A DNA stretch of 64,000 nucleotides from Streptomyces sp. LHD-70 (GTDB taxonomy: Bacteria > Actinomycetota > Actinomycetes > Streptomycetales > Streptomycetaceae). Location: NCBI RefSeq assembly GCF_031157275.1, contig NZ_JAVIFW010000018.1, positions 1-64,000 of the forward strand. The letters run 5' to 3'. The notes under the pieces were generated by a model. The model saw nothing but the letters and a program-made list of their open reading frames with translations. It was not told where the DNA came from and ran no database searches. Positions 1 to 8,442 of this stretch are shown one piece after another (the first letter of the stretch is position 1; each line of letters starts with the position of its first letter). Position numbers and translations under genes: made by a program.

Positions 1-1347
1 CTTCGCCAGGCCCCAGGGGTTGCCCTTCTTCTCCAGGTTCTTGAGCATCGTGCCCGCCTCGGACGGGAACGCGGACTCGATCATCACCTGGTAGCGGCGC
101 ATGTCGACGATGTGGTCGATGTGCTCGATGTCGACCGGGCACTGCTCGACACAGGCGCCGCAGGTGGTGCAGGACCACAGCACGTCCGGGTCGATCACAC
201 CGTTCTCCTCGACGGTGCCGATCAGCGGACGCTCGGCCTCCGCGAGAGCCGCGGCCGGGACGTCGGCGAGCTGCTCGGCCGAGGCCTTCTCCTCGCCCTC
301 CATGGACTTGCCGCCGCCGGCGAGCAGGTAGGGGGCCTTGGCGTGCGCGTGGTCGCGCAGCGACATGATCAGCAGCTTCGGCGAGAGCGGCTTTCCGGTG
401 TTCCAGGCGGGGCACTGCGACTGGCAGCGACCGCACTCGGTACACGTAGAAAAGTCCAGCAGGCCCTTCCAGGAGAACTGCTCGACCTGGCTGACACCGA
501 AGGTGTCGTCCTCGCCCGGGTCCTCGAAGTCGATCTCCTTGCCGCCCGAGGTCATCGGGAGCAGCGCGCCGAGCGAGGTCTCACCGGTCGCGTTCCGCTT
601 GAACCAGATGTTCGGGAAGGCCAGGAACCGGTGCCAGGCCACACCCATGTCGGTCTTCAGGGCGACCGTGATCATCCAGATGAAGGAGGTCGCGATCTTC
701 AGCCCGGCGAAGAAGTACGTGAGGTTCTGCAGCGTGGAGAGGTCGAGACCCTCCAGCGCGTGGACCACCGGGTACGAGATGAAGAACGACGCCTCGTAGC
801 TGTCCACGTGGTGCATGGCGCCTTCGAGGGCGTGCAGCATGAAGATGCAGACGCCGACGATGAGGATGACGGCCTCGACGAAGTACGCCTGGCCCGCGTT
901 GGAGCCCGCGAAGCGGGATTTGCGGCCCGGCTTGTTCGCCTTGCTGAGCTGGCGGATCACGATGAGCGTCAGGATGCCGAGCACCGTCATCGTGCCGAGG
1001 AACTCGACGAAGACGTTGTACGGCGCCCACTCGCCGATGATCGGCAGCAGCCAGTCGGCCTTGAACAGCTGGCCGAAGGCGTTGACGATCGTCAGGAGCA
1101 GCGAGAAGAAGCCCACCGCCACGAACCAGTGCGCGACACCGACGATGCCCCAGCGGTTCATCCGGGTATGGCCGAAGAACTCCCTGGCCACGGTGGCGGT
1201 GCGCTGCACCGGCTCGTCGGTGCGGGTGCCCGCGGGCACGTTCTGGCCGAGCCGCATGAAGTTGTAGATCTGCAGGAGGGCGCGGACGAACAGGGCCACG
1301 CCGACCACGATCAGAACCAGCGACACGATGATCGCGGCGAGTTGCAT
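1..1347 (-). CDS. Membrane iron-sulfur reductase, FadF/heterodisulfide-reductase type (partial)
   Basis: This gene is cut by the left edge of the window; 449 codons from ATG 1347 are present and the C-terminal part is missing. The translation has a hydrophobic N-terminus (residues about 3-25) and roughly four further membrane segments before residue 240, resembling a cytochrome-b/NarI-like membrane domain. Two ferredoxin-type CxxCxxCxxxCP clusters follow: C302/C305/C308/C312 and C393/C396/C399/C403. Members of this family pass electrons between soluble flavoproteins and the membrane quinone pool. The electron donor here is not visible, so the role is inferred. It is divergent from the sugar-phosphate transferase at 1712. 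A long palindrome at 1401-1433 lies 54 bp upstream of its start and may control it. Confidence 0.85.
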   Translation of the reverse strand, partial: MQLAAIIVSLVLIVVGVALFVRALLQIYNFMRLGQNVPAGTRTDEPVQRTATVAREFFGHTRMNRWGIVGVAHWFVAVGFFSLLLTIVNAFGQLFKADWLLPIIGEWAPYNVFVEFLGTMTVLGILTLIVIRQLSKANKPGRKSRFAGSNAGQAYFVEAVILIVGVCIFMLHALEGAMHHVDSYEASFFISYPVVHALEGLDLSTLQNLTYFFAGLKIATSFIWMITVALKTDMGVAWHRFLAFPNIWFKRNATGETSLGALLPMTSGGKEIDFEDPGEDDTFGVSQVEQFSWKGLLDFSTCTECGRCQSQCPAWNTGKPLSPKLLIMSLRDHAHAKAPYLLAGGGKSMEGEEKASAEQLADVPAAALAEAERPLIGTVEENGVIDPDVLWSCTTCGACVEQCPVDIEHIDHIVDMRRYQVMIESAFPSEAGTMLKNLEKKGNPWGLAK

Positions 1348-1400
1348 TTGGGGGCTCCTCGGGCCTGCGAGGGGTGGTCTCGTCGTTGACTACCGGGCTG

Positions 1401-1433
1401 ACCGTTGATCTCACGTATCGCGAGATCAACGGT
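1401..1433. promoter_or_regulatory. Perfect 12-bp-arm palindrome, candidate operator
   Basis: The arm ACCGTTGATCTC (1401-1412) is perfectly repeated in inverse at 1422-1433 around a 9-bp centre. It sits just upstream of the Fe-S reductase start on the minus strand. The length and symmetry suit a TetR/GntR-class operator. No T-tract follows, so a terminator is less likely. Which regulator binds is unknown. Confidence 0.5.
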
Positions 1434-1630
1434 GATTACTAAGCGGTAACTTATGCAGTCCGTTTGAGACTACCCACTTATTGAGCCGCACTGTAGCCAC
1501 GAGTGCGGTGATCTGTGTCGCTCAGGCAACCCTGAGTGCGCGTTCCGCGTGGGCCTCGACCGCGAGTGCGTTGGCCCGGTCGGGGGTGGTCGGGCCGCGC
1601 TCGGCTTTCCGTGGGCAGTAATTCGTGTTA

Positions 1631-1656
1631 TTCGCGACAAATAGGTCTATTGCGAA
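1631..1656. promoter_or_regulatory. AT-rich bulged inverted repeat upstream of the WecA-like gene
   Basis: TTCGC-4 nt-AATAG-2 nt-CTATT-GCGAA forms a bulged inverted repeat inside an AT-rich island (about 1617-1668) that stands out from the GC-rich surroundings. It lies 55 bp upstream of the ATG at 1712, so it probably belongs to the promoter or leader of that operon. The remainder of 1434-1630 shows only a small CTCAGG/CCTGAG repeat near 1521 and no gene. Confidence 0.3.
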
Positions 1657-1711
1657 CTAGCTTATTGCTCGCTCGCCCTGCCCCGTCGCGGGGTCCGACG
1701 GGAGGACGCCC

Positions 1712-3010
1712 ATGCTCTACGGAATCGTGGCCACCGTCGTGGCCCTGCTCCTGACCACCGTGCTCACCACCTGCGTACGCCTGCTCGGCCTGCGCACCGG
1801 CCTCGTCGACCGGCCCGGCGGCCGCAAGACGCACCCCCGCCCCACCCCGCACACCGGCGGCCTCGCCGTCGTCGCGGGCACGGTCACCGTGGTCTGCACC
1901 GGCTACGCACCGCTCGGCCCCGGAGTCGCCGTACTCCTCTGCGCCGCCGGAGCGGTCGCGCTGCTCGGCTTCGTCGACGACCTCAGACCTCTCGGCGTAC
2001 GACCGCGCCTCGTCGTCGAAACCGGGGCCGCCGTGGCCGTGGTCTGGGCGAGCGGCCTCACCCCGGCCGCCGGGATCCTCGCGGTCGGCTGGATCGTGCT
2101 CATCACCAACTCCTTCAACCTGATCGACAACGCGGACGGCGCGATGGGCGTCGTCGGCGTCGTCACCGCGCTCGGGCTCGCGCTCTGCGCCGCCGCCGAG
2201 GGGCTGAGCGGACTCGCGCTGCTCCTCTGCGTGCTCGCGGCCGCCCTCACCGGGTTCCTCACACAGAACTGGCACCCCGCGCGGATCTTCCTCGGCGACT
2301 GCGGCTCCCTCTTCACCGGCTTCGTGCTCGCCTGCGCCACCGTGCTCGTGCACACCGGCCACGAACCGCTGCCCGGCGCCGTCGGCCTGGTCGCGCTGAC
2401 CGTGGTGGGCCTCGCCGACACCGTTCTCGTCGCGCTCGCCCGCCGCCGCGCGGGACGGCCGCTGCTGATCGGCGGCACCGACCACATCGCGCACCGGCTG
2501 CGCCGCGTCGGCTTCACCGTGCCCGGGGCGGCGGTGGTGCTCGGGGCCACCGCCCTCGCCGGGACGCTCACCGGAGTGCTGATGCACCGCGGCGCCTGGG
2601 GCCCGCTCGCCGCGCTCCCGCTGTTCCTCGCGGTGGCGGCGGGTTGCTGGGCGCTGCTCAGGGTCCGGGTGTACGACCGTCCGGCCCCCGACACCGCCCG
2701 CCGCACCCCGCACGTCGGGCGGCCCCGGCGCTCCCGCACCTCCGGGCGCCGGGCCGCGCGCGGGGCCGGGGTGCGCGGGGCGGCCGGGGTGCGCGTGGCC
2801 CACCCGCGCAGCCCGCGGACCGCGTCCAGGCGCACCCGTACCGCCGCGGTCCTGGCGCGCGGGCAGGCGGCGGCGACGGCGACCGCGAGCGGGCCACGCC
2901 CGGCACCCCGGCCGACCCAGCCCCAGCCCCAGCCCCAGCCCGCGAGCCGGGCCCAGGCTGCCCAGGCCCGCACCCGCACCCGTACCGCCGTTCCCGGAGC
3001 GCGCTCATGA
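1712..3010 (+). CDS. MraY/WecA-type polyprenyl-phosphate sugar-1-phosphate transferase
   Basis: This is a polytopic membrane enzyme of glycosyltransferase family 4, which moves a sugar-1-phosphate from a UDP-sugar onto a polyprenyl phosphate to start a cell-wall or surface glycan. Supporting motifs are FVDDLRPLG (the catalytic Asp pair, residues about 89-97), NLIDNADGAMG, FLGDCGSLF and the loop DHIAHRL, which corresponds to the family's HxH loop. About ten hydrophobic segments end near residue 325. The last 100 residues are an Arg/Pro/Ala-rich tail that the family normally lacks. The ATG follows a GGGAGGA ribosome site. Its stop overlaps the start of the next gene (ATGA), so the two are coupled. 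The sugar substrate cannot be told from the sequence. Confidence 0.85.
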   Translation: MLYGIVATVVALLLTTVLTTCVRLLGLRTGLVDRPGGRKTHPRPTPHTGGLAVVAGTVTVVCTGYAPLGPGVAVLLCAAGAVALLGFVDDLRPLGVRPRLVVETGAAVAVVWASGLTPAAGILAVGWIVLITNSFNLIDNADGAMGVVGVVTALGLALCAAAEGLSGLALLLCVLAAALTGFLTQNWHPARIFLGDCGSLFTGFVLACATVLVHTGHEPLPGAVGLVALTVVGLADTVLVALARRRAGRPLLIGGTDHIAHRLRRVGFTVPGAAVVLGATALAGTLTGVLMHRGAWGPLAALPLFLAVAAGCWALLRVRVYDRPAPDTARRTPHVGRPRRSRTSGRRAARGAGVRGAAGVRVAHPRSPRTASRRTRTAAVLARGQAAATATASGPRPAPRPTQPQPQPQPASRAQAAQARTRTRTAVPGARS

Positions 3011-3735
3011 CCAGGCTTCTCGACCGGGTGCGGGGCACCGCGCAGCGCTTCGGCCTCGACGTCACGCGCTACCCCGACCCCGCCGCGTACGAGTCCCAAC
3101 TGGTCCGGCTCATCGAGGAGTTCGAGGTCGACCTGGTCCTTGACGCGGGCGCGTACGACGGGCGGTACGCGGGCGGGCTCCGGCGGGCCGGGTACCGCGG
3201 GCGGATCGTGTCGTTCGAGCCGCTCGACGGGGCGCGCCGCAGGGTCGAGCGGGCGGCGGCGCAGGACGACGCGTGGAGCGTGCTGCCGTACGCCCTGGGC
3301 GAGGAGAGCGGTCGGGCGGTCCTGAACGTTGCGGGGGACGGCGGCGCCGCCAGCTCGGTCCTGCCGATGCTGCCCCGCTACCGCGAGGCCCACCCGGGCT
3401 CGGCGTACGTGGCCCGGCAGCCGGTCGAGATGCGGCGCCTGGACGAGCTGTGGGAGCAGGTCGTGGCGCCCGGCGAGCGGGTCTTCCTCAGGCTCGACGT
3501 GCGCGGCTCCGAGTCCCGGGCGCTGCGCGGCGCGGGCGAGCACGCCGACGACCTCACGGGACTCCAGCTGCAGACCTCGTTCGTACCGCAGTACGCGGAC
3601 GGGCCGCTGTTCGCCGAGGCGCTCGACTTCGCGCAGGCGTCCCTCGGGCTCACCCTGAAGTCCCTGGTGCCGGGGGCCGCCGACCCGCGCTCGGGCGAGC
3701 TGCTCCAGTGCGGCCTGGTCCTCTTCCGGGGCTGA
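3007..3735 (+). CDS. FkbM-family methyltransferase-like protein
   Basis: This 242-residue protein has the FkbM layout: VDLVLDAGAYDGRYAGGLR resembles the SAM-binding glycine loop, IVSFEPLDGARRR is the FEP strand that follows it, and LRLDVRGSESRALRGA occupies the position of the family's KIDVEG motif. FkbM enzymes O-methylate sugars or polyketides. Translational coupling (ATGA) to the sugar-phosphate transferase suggests it modifies a glycan made from that lipid-linked sugar, which is inference. I chose ATG 3007 over in-frame upstream starts because those would lie inside the coupled gene. The KIDVEG position reads RLDVRG, so activity is likely but not certain. Confidence 0.75.
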   Translation: MTRLLDRVRGTAQRFGLDVTRYPDPAAYESQLVRLIEEFEVDLVLDAGAYDGRYAGGLRRAGYRGRIVSFEPLDGARRRVERAAAQDDAWSVLPYALGEESGRAVLNVAGDGGAASSVLPMLPRYREAHPGSAYVARQPVEMRRLDELWEQVVAPGERVFLRLDVRGSESRALRGAGEHADDLTGLQLQTSFVPQYADGPLFAEALDFAQASLGLTLKSLVPGAADPRSGELLQCGLVLFRG

Positions 3736-3844
3736 TCCGTCAGCGAGGTGGTGGCGTACGGCGTTCTCGTGGAGCGAAGTACGGGTGCAGCGCGGCCACT
3801 TCGGGCACAGGCGCATCACTGTTGCCCGTAAGAGCGGGATAAAA

Positions 3845-3865
3845 GTTGAGTCGGCCTGACTCAGG
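3845..3865. promoter_or_regulatory. HAIR operator 1 (HspR box) upstream of dnaK
   Basis: GTTGAGT-N7-ACTCAGG matches the HspR-associated inverted repeat consensus CTTGAGT-N7-ACTCAAG with one change per arm. It lies just upstream of the putative -35 box of dnaK. HspR, encoded at the end of this operon, is the expected repressor. Confidence 0.85.
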
Positions 3866-3869
3866 TCTG

Positions 3870-3898
3870 TTGACCGCTTCGAATCCGTCATGCATCCT
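3870..3898 (+). promoter_or_regulatory. Predicted dnaK promoter
   Basis: TTGACC (3870-3875) is followed after 17 bp by CATCCT (3893-3898). The second hexamer is weak, but its edge overlaps HAIR operator 2 and the -35 box lies just after HAIR operator 1, as expected for a repressed heat-shock promoter. Confidence 0.55.
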
Positions 3899-3917
3899 TG
3901 AGCCTGTTCCACTCAAG
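3897..3917. promoter_or_regulatory. HAIR operator 2 (HspR box) upstream of dnaK
   Basis: CTTGAGC-N7-ACTCAAG is a near-perfect HAIR site (one mismatch) ending 16 bp before the dnaK ATG. It covers the -10 region and transcription start. The pair of sites allows HspR, with DnaK as corepressor in the known model, to shut the operon down in unstressed cells. Confidence 0.9.
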
Positions 3918-3933
3918 TCATGGAGGAATTGAA

Positions 3934-5805
3934 ATGGCACGTGCGGTCGGCATCGACCTGGGCACGACTAACTCCGTCGTCAGCGTTCTCGAAGGCGGCG
4001 AGCCCACCGTCATCACCAACGCCGAAGGCGCCAGGACCACGCCGTCCGTCGTCGCCTTCGCGAAGAACGGTGAGGTGCTCGTCGGCGAGGTCGCGAAGCG
4101 TCAGGCGGTCACCAACGTCGACAGGACCATCCGGTCGGTCAAGCGCCACATGGGCACTGACTGGAAGGTCACCATCGATGACAAGGACTTCAACCCGCAG
4201 CAGATGAGCGCCTTCATCCTGCAGAAGCTGAAGCGCGACGCGGAGTCCTACCTGGGCGAGAAGGTCCAGGACGCGGTCATCACCGTTCCCGCCTACTTCA
4301 ACGACTCCGAGCGCCAGGCCACCAAGGAGGCCGGCGAGATCGCGGGCCTGAACGTCCTGCGCATCGTCAACGAGCCCACCTCCGCCGCCCTGGCCTACGG
4401 CCTGGACAAGGACGACCAGACGATCCTCGTCTTCGACCTCGGTGGCGGCACCTTCGACGTGTCGCTCCTGGAGATCGGTGACGGCGTCGTCGAGGTGAAG
4501 GCCACCAACGGCGACAACCACCTCGGTGGTGACGACTGGGACCAGCGCGTCGTCGACTACCTGGTCAAGCAGTTCAACAGCGGCCACGGCGTGGACCTCT
4601 CCAAGGACAAGATGGCGCTCCAGCGCCTGCGCGAGGCCGCCGAGAAGGCGAAGATCGAGCTGTCCTCCTCCACGGAGACCACGATCAACCTGCCGTACAT
4701 CACGGCCTCCGCCGAGGGCCCGCTGCACCTGGACGAGAAGCTCACGCGCGCCCAGTTCCAGCAGCTCACCCAGGACCTGATCGAGCGCTGCAAGACCCCG
4801 TTCCACAACGTCATCAAGGACGCCGGCATCCAGCTGTCCGAGATCGACCACGTGGTCCTGGTCGGCGGCTCCACCCGCATGCCCGCCGTCGCCGAGCTCG
4901 TCAAGGAGCTGACCGGCGGCAAGGAGGCCAACAAGGGCGTCAACCCGGACGAGGTCGTCGCCATCGGCGCCGCCCTGCAGGCCGGTGTGCTCAAGGGTGA
5001 GGTCAAGGACGTCCTGCTCCTCGACGTGACCCCGCTGTCGCTTGGTATCGAGACCAAGGGCGGCATCATGACCAAGCTGATCGAGCGCAACACCACGATC
5101 CCGACGAAGCGCTCCGAGATCTTCACGACGGCCGAGGACAACCAGCCGTCCGTGCAGATCCAGGTCTACCAGGGCGAGCGCGAGATCGCGGCGTACAACA
5201 AGAAGCTCGGGATGTTCGAGCTGACCGGTCTGCCGCCGGCGCCGCGTGGCGTCCCGCAGATCGAGGTCTCCTTCGACATCGACGCCAACGGCATCATGCA
5301 CGTGACCGCGAAGGACCTGGGCACGGGCAAGGAGCAGAAGATGACCGTCACCGGCGGCTCCTCGCTGCCGAAGGACGAGGTCGACCGCATGCGCCAGGAG
5401 GCGGAGCAGTACGCGGACGAGGACCAGAAGCGCCGCGAGGCCGCCGAGTCCCGTAACCAGGGCGAGCAGCTCGTCTACCAGACCGAGAAGTTCCTCAAGG
5501 ACAACGAGGACAAGGTCCCCGGCGAGGTGAAGACCGAGGTCGAGGAGTCGCTCACCGAGCTGAAGGAGAAGCTCAAGGGCGACGACTCCGCCGAGATCCG
5601 CACCGCCACCGAGAAGGTCCAGGCCGTCGCGCAGAAGCTGGGCCAGGCGATGTACGCCGACGCCCAGGCCGCGCAGGCCGCCGGCGGCGAGGCCCCGGGC
5701 GCGGACGCCCCCGGCGCCGAGCAGGCCAAGGCTGACGACGACGTCGTCGACGCCGAGATCGTCGACGACGAGAAGCCCAAGGACGCGAAGGGTGGCGCCG
5801 CATGA
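3934..5805 (+). CDS. dnaK: Chaperone DnaK (Hsp70)
   Basis: This is the ATP-dependent cytosolic chaperone Hsp70, 623 residues. The ATPase domain opens with GIDLGTTNSVV and carries FDLGGGTFDVSLLE and VGGSTRMPAV. The substrate-binding domain follows (DVTPLSLGIETKGG, with PTKRSEIFTTAEDNQ), then an acidic Ala/Gly-rich lid tail. I chose ATG 3934 because it has a GGAGG site 7 nt upstream and gives the conserved MARAVGIDLG start; an earlier in-frame start would overlap the HAIR operator. It heads the operon with grpE, whose start overlaps its stop (ATGA). The two HAIR boxes upstream predict HspR repression and heat induction. Confidence 0.98.
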   Translation: MARAVGIDLGTTNSVVSVLEGGEPTVITNAEGARTTPSVVAFAKNGEVLVGEVAKRQAVTNVDRTIRSVKRHMGTDWKVTIDDKDFNPQQMSAFILQKLKRDAESYLGEKVQDAVITVPAYFNDSERQATKEAGEIAGLNVLRIVNEPTSAALAYGLDKDDQTILVFDLGGGTFDVSLLEIGDGVVEVKATNGDNHLGGDDWDQRVVDYLVKQFNSGHGVDLSKDKMALQRLREAAEKAKIELSSSTETTINLPYITASAEGPLHLDEKLTRAQFQQLTQDLIERCKTPFHNVIKDAGIQLSEIDHVVLVGGSTRMPAVAELVKELTGGKEANKGVNPDEVVAIGAALQAGVLKGEVKDVLLLDVTPLSLGIETKGGIMTKLIERNTTIPTKRSEIFTTAEDNQPSVQIQVYQGEREIAAYNKKLGMFELTGLPPAPRGVPQIEVSFDIDANGIMHVTAKDLGTGKEQKMTVTGGSSLPKDEVDRMRQEAEQYADEDQKRREAAESRNQGEQLVYQTEKFLKDNEDKVPGEVKTEVEESLTELKEKLKGDDSAEIRTATEKVQAVAQKLGQAMYADAQAAQAAGGEAPGADAPGAEQAKADDDVVDAEIVDDEKPKDAKGGAA

Positions 5806-6503
5806 CGGAGGAGACCCCGGGCTTCGACGAGCAGAACGAGCCCGCTGACGTCTCCTCCGGCGACACCCCTGAGGCCGCCGAGTCGAAGGCCGCTCCCTCC
5901 GCTGAGGAGGGGGCGGCCCCGGCCGGAGACAATGCAGCAGCGGACGTAGGTCTGACGGCGCAGCTGGACCAGGCGCGCGCGGCGCTTGGCGAGCGCACCG
6001 CCGACCTCCAGCGGCTCCAGGCCGAGTTCCAGAACTACCGCCGTCGGGTCGACCGCGACCGGGTCGCGGTCAAGGAGATCGCCGTGGCGAACCTCCTGAC
6101 CGAGCTCCTGCCCACGCTCGACGACATCGGCCGGGCCCGTGAGCACGGCGAACTGGTCGGCGGCTTCAAGTCGGTGGCCGAGTCGCTCGAGACGGTCGCC
6201 GCGAAGATGGGCCTGCAGCAGTTCGGCAAGGAGGGCGAGCCCTTCGACCCGACCGTGCACGAGGCCCTGATGCACAGCTACGCGCCGGACGTCACCGAGA
6301 CGACCTGCGTCGCGATCCTGCAGCCGGGGTATCGCATCGGCGAGCGCACCATCCGCCCCGCGCGGGTGGCCGTCGCCGAGCCGCAGCCCGGCGCGCAGCC
6401 CGCCAAGGGCGAGAGCGACGCCGAGGGCAAGGACAAGAGCAAGAAGGCCGAGACCGCCGAAGCGGCGGACGACAAGGAGAGCGGTGGCCCGGACGAGGGC
6501 TGA
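5802..6503 (+). CDS. grpE: Nucleotide exchange factor GrpE
   Basis: GrpE speeds ADP release from DnaK. The 233-residue product has a long acidic, disordered N-terminus (about residues 1-50), then a coiled coil (QLDQARAALGERTADLQRL, leading into FQNYRRRVDRDR) and the C-terminal beta domain ending with GYRIGERTIRPARVAVAEP. A further 50-residue charged tail is typical of actinomycete forms. The ATGA overlap with dnaK indicates coupled translation and fixed stoichiometry. Confidence 0.97.
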   Translation: MTEETPGFDEQNEPADVSSGDTPEAAESKAAPSAEEGAAPAGDNAAADVGLTAQLDQARAALGERTADLQRLQAEFQNYRRRVDRDRVAVKEIAVANLLTELLPTLDDIGRAREHGELVGGFKSVAESLETVAAKMGLQQFGKEGEPFDPTVHEALMHSYAPDVTETTCVAILQPGYRIGERTIRPARVAVAEPQPGAQPAKGESDAEGKDKSKKAETAEAADDKESGGPDEG

Positions 6504-6536
6504 CGTGACCGGCAACGGGAAGGAGGGACGCCGGGG

Positions 6537-7727
6537 ATGAGCACCAAGGACTTCATCGAGAAGGACTACTACAAGGTCCTCGGTGTCCCGAAGGACGCCA
6601 CCGACGCCGAGATCAAGAAGGCGTACCGCAAGCTCGCGCGCGAGAACCACCCCGACGCCAACAAGAACAACCCCAAGGCGGAAGAGCGGTTCAAGGAGAT
6701 CTCCGAGGCGAACGACATCCTCGGCGACCCCAAGAAGCGCAAGGAGTACGACGAGGCGCGCACCCTCTTCGGCAACGGCGGGTTCCGACCGGGACCCGGC
6801 GCCGGCGGGGGCGGCAACTTCAACTTCGACCTGGGCGACCTCTTCGGGGGCGGCCAGGGCGCGGGCGGCGGCGCAGGCGCCGGCGGCTTCGGCGGCGGCG
6901 GGATCGGGGACGTCTTCGGCGGGCTCTTCAACCGGGGCGGCGCCGCGGGCACGCGCACGCAGCCCCGGCGCGGCCAGGACATCGAGTCCGAGGTCACGCT
7001 GAGCTTCACCGAGGCGGTGGATGGGGCCACGGTCCCCCTCCGCATGTCCAGCCAGCAGCCCTGCAAGGCCTGTTCGGGCACCGGCGACAAGAACGGCACG
7101 CCGCGCGTGTGCCCGACCTGCGTCGGTACGGGGCAGGTCTCGCGCGGCGGCGGCGGAGGGTTCTCCCTCACCGACCCGTGTGTGGACTGCAAGGGGCGCG
7201 GCCTCATCGCCGAGACCCCCTGCGAGGTCTGCAAGGGCTCGGGCCGCGCCAAGTCGTCCCGCACGATGCAGGTCCGCATCCCGGCGGGCGTCTCGGACGG
7301 CCAGCGCATCCGCCTGCGCGGCAAGGGCGCACCGGGCGAACGCGGCGGCCCCGCGGGCGACTTGTACGTGGTCGTGCATGTGGACGCCCACCCGGTCTTC
7401 GGCCGCAAGGGCGACAACCTCACCGTCACGGTGCCGGTCTCCTTCACGGAGGCGGCGCTCGGCGGCGAGGTGAAGGTGCCGACGCTCGGCGGTCCCACGG
7501 TCACGCTGAAACTGCCCGCGGGTACGCCGGGCGGCCGTACGATGCGCGCCCGGGGCAAGGGCGCGGTCCGCAAGGACGGCACGCGGGGCGATCTGCTCGT
7601 GACGGTCGAGGTGGCGGTCCCCAAGGACCTGAGCCCCGAGGCCCAGGAAGCCCTGGAGGCGTACCGCAAGGCGACTGCGGACGACGATCCGCGGGCAGAA
7701 CTGTTCCAGGCTGCGAAGGGAGCTTGA
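6537..7727 (+). CDS. dnaJ: Co-chaperone DnaJ (type I Hsp40)
   Basis: DnaJ delivers substrates to DnaK and stimulates its ATPase. The J domain (residues about 9-75) has the essential H38-P39-D40. A Gly/Phe-rich linker follows. The zinc-binding region (176-236) contains four CxxCxGxG repeats: CKACSGTG, CPTCVGTG, CVDCKGRG and CEVCKGSG. The C-terminal substrate domains follow. At 396 residues it is of normal length. An AAGGAGG site precedes ATG 6537. It lies 33 bp after grpE and 4 bp before hspR in the same operon. Confidence 0.97.
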   Translation: MSTKDFIEKDYYKVLGVPKDATDAEIKKAYRKLARENHPDANKNNPKAEERFKEISEANDILGDPKKRKEYDEARTLFGNGGFRPGPGAGGGGNFNFDLGDLFGGGQGAGGGAGAGGFGGGGIGDVFGGLFNRGGAAGTRTQPRRGQDIESEVTLSFTEAVDGATVPLRMSSQQPCKACSGTGDKNGTPRVCPTCVGTGQVSRGGGGGFSLTDPCVDCKGRGLIAETPCEVCKGSGRAKSSRTMQVRIPAGVSDGQRIRLRGKGAPGERGGPAGDLYVVVHVDAHPVFGRKGDNLTVTVPVSFTEAALGGEVKVPTLGGPTVTLKLPAGTPGGRTMRARGKGAVRKDGTRGDLLVTVEVAVPKDLSPEAQEALEAYRKATADDDPRAELFQAAKGA

Positions 7728-7731
7728 GCAG

Positions 7732-8175
7732 ATGGACGGCCGTCGACGTAACCCGTATCAACTGACCGACGAGACGCCGGTGTACGTGATCTCGGTGGCT
7801 GCCCAGCTCTCCGGACTCCATCCGCAGACCCTGCGGCAGTACGACCGTCTCGGCCTGGTCTCCCCGGACCGTACGGCCGGGCGGGGCCGCCGCTACTCCG
7901 CCCGCGACATCGACCTGCTGCGCACCGTCCAGCACTTGTCGCAGGAGGAGGGCATCAACCTCGCCGGGATCAAGCGCATCATCGAGCTGGAGAACCAGGT
8001 CGCGGCGCTGCAGTCCCGGGTCGCCGAGCTGTCGGCGGCGGTCGAGGGCGCGGCGGCCGCGATGCAGCAGCGCGAGGCCCAGGTGCACGCCTCGTACCGC
8101 CGGGACCTGGTCCCGTACCAGGAGGCACACCCCACCAGCGCACTCGTGGTCTGGCGCCCCAAGCGCCCGGAGTGA
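7732..8175 (+). CDS. hspR: Heat-shock repressor HspR (MerR family)
   Basis: This 147-residue MerR-family protein has its DNA-binding helix-turn-helix near residues 19-45 (ISVAAQLSGLHPQTLRQYDR), the usual wing (GRGRRYSARDIDLLR) and a C-terminal coiled coil. HspR binds HAIR boxes to repress the dnaK operon, clpB and sometimes lon. Three such boxes occur in this window, two before dnaK and one before clpB, so the gene closes a negative feedback loop. The ATG lies 4 bp after the dnaJ stop; this tight spacing and the shared terminator show it is the last gene of the operon. Confidence 0.96.
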   Translation: MDGRRRNPYQLTDETPVYVISVAAQLSGLHPQTLRQYDRLGLVSPDRTAGRGRRYSARDIDLLRTVQHLSQEEGINLAGIKRIIELENQVAALQSRVAELSAAVEGAAAAMQQREAQVHASYRRDLVPYQEAHPTSALVVWRPKRPE

Positions 8176-8187
8176 CCGACGGCAGGT

Positions 8188-8237
8188 CAACACGGAAGGC
8201 CCGCACCCTCAGCTGAGGGTGCGGGCCTTCCGTGTTG
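8188..8237 (+). terminator. Strong terminator of the dnaK operon
   Basis: A perfect 25-bp inverted repeat with no spacer is centred at 8212/8213, 12 bp after the hspR stop. GGAAGGCCCGCACCCTCAG is mirrored exactly. A G-rich stretch rather than a T-tract follows, as is usual in Streptomyces. It separates the operon from the convergent LuxR-type gene. Confidence 0.9.
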
Positions 8238-8442
8238 GGGGGTGGGGTGAAGGTCGGGTCAATGGGTGGTGTGCGGGGCGCCCCCCGACCGGAAGGGGGT
8301 CCGGCCGAGGCGCTGAGGTTCGCTCTTTGACTATCCAGGAGGAGGGTGGGAGGGGGAAGCCTCAGGTTGTTGCGGGGGCATGGAGTTGAGGGGGGATAAA
8401 CGGGGCGTACGGCGTGCCCGAGTGGCCAACTGTTCCCTACGT

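Noticed and set aside
112..1389. A 425-codon plus-strand frame over the Fe-S reductase
   Set aside because: The minus strand carries two perfect ferredoxin cysteine motifs and membrane helices. The plus frame is Arg/Glu/His-rich noise.
3880..3890. TTCGAATCC resembling a tRNA T-loop
   Set aside because: No acceptor, D or anticodon arms can be folded around it, and it lies in the dnaK promoter.
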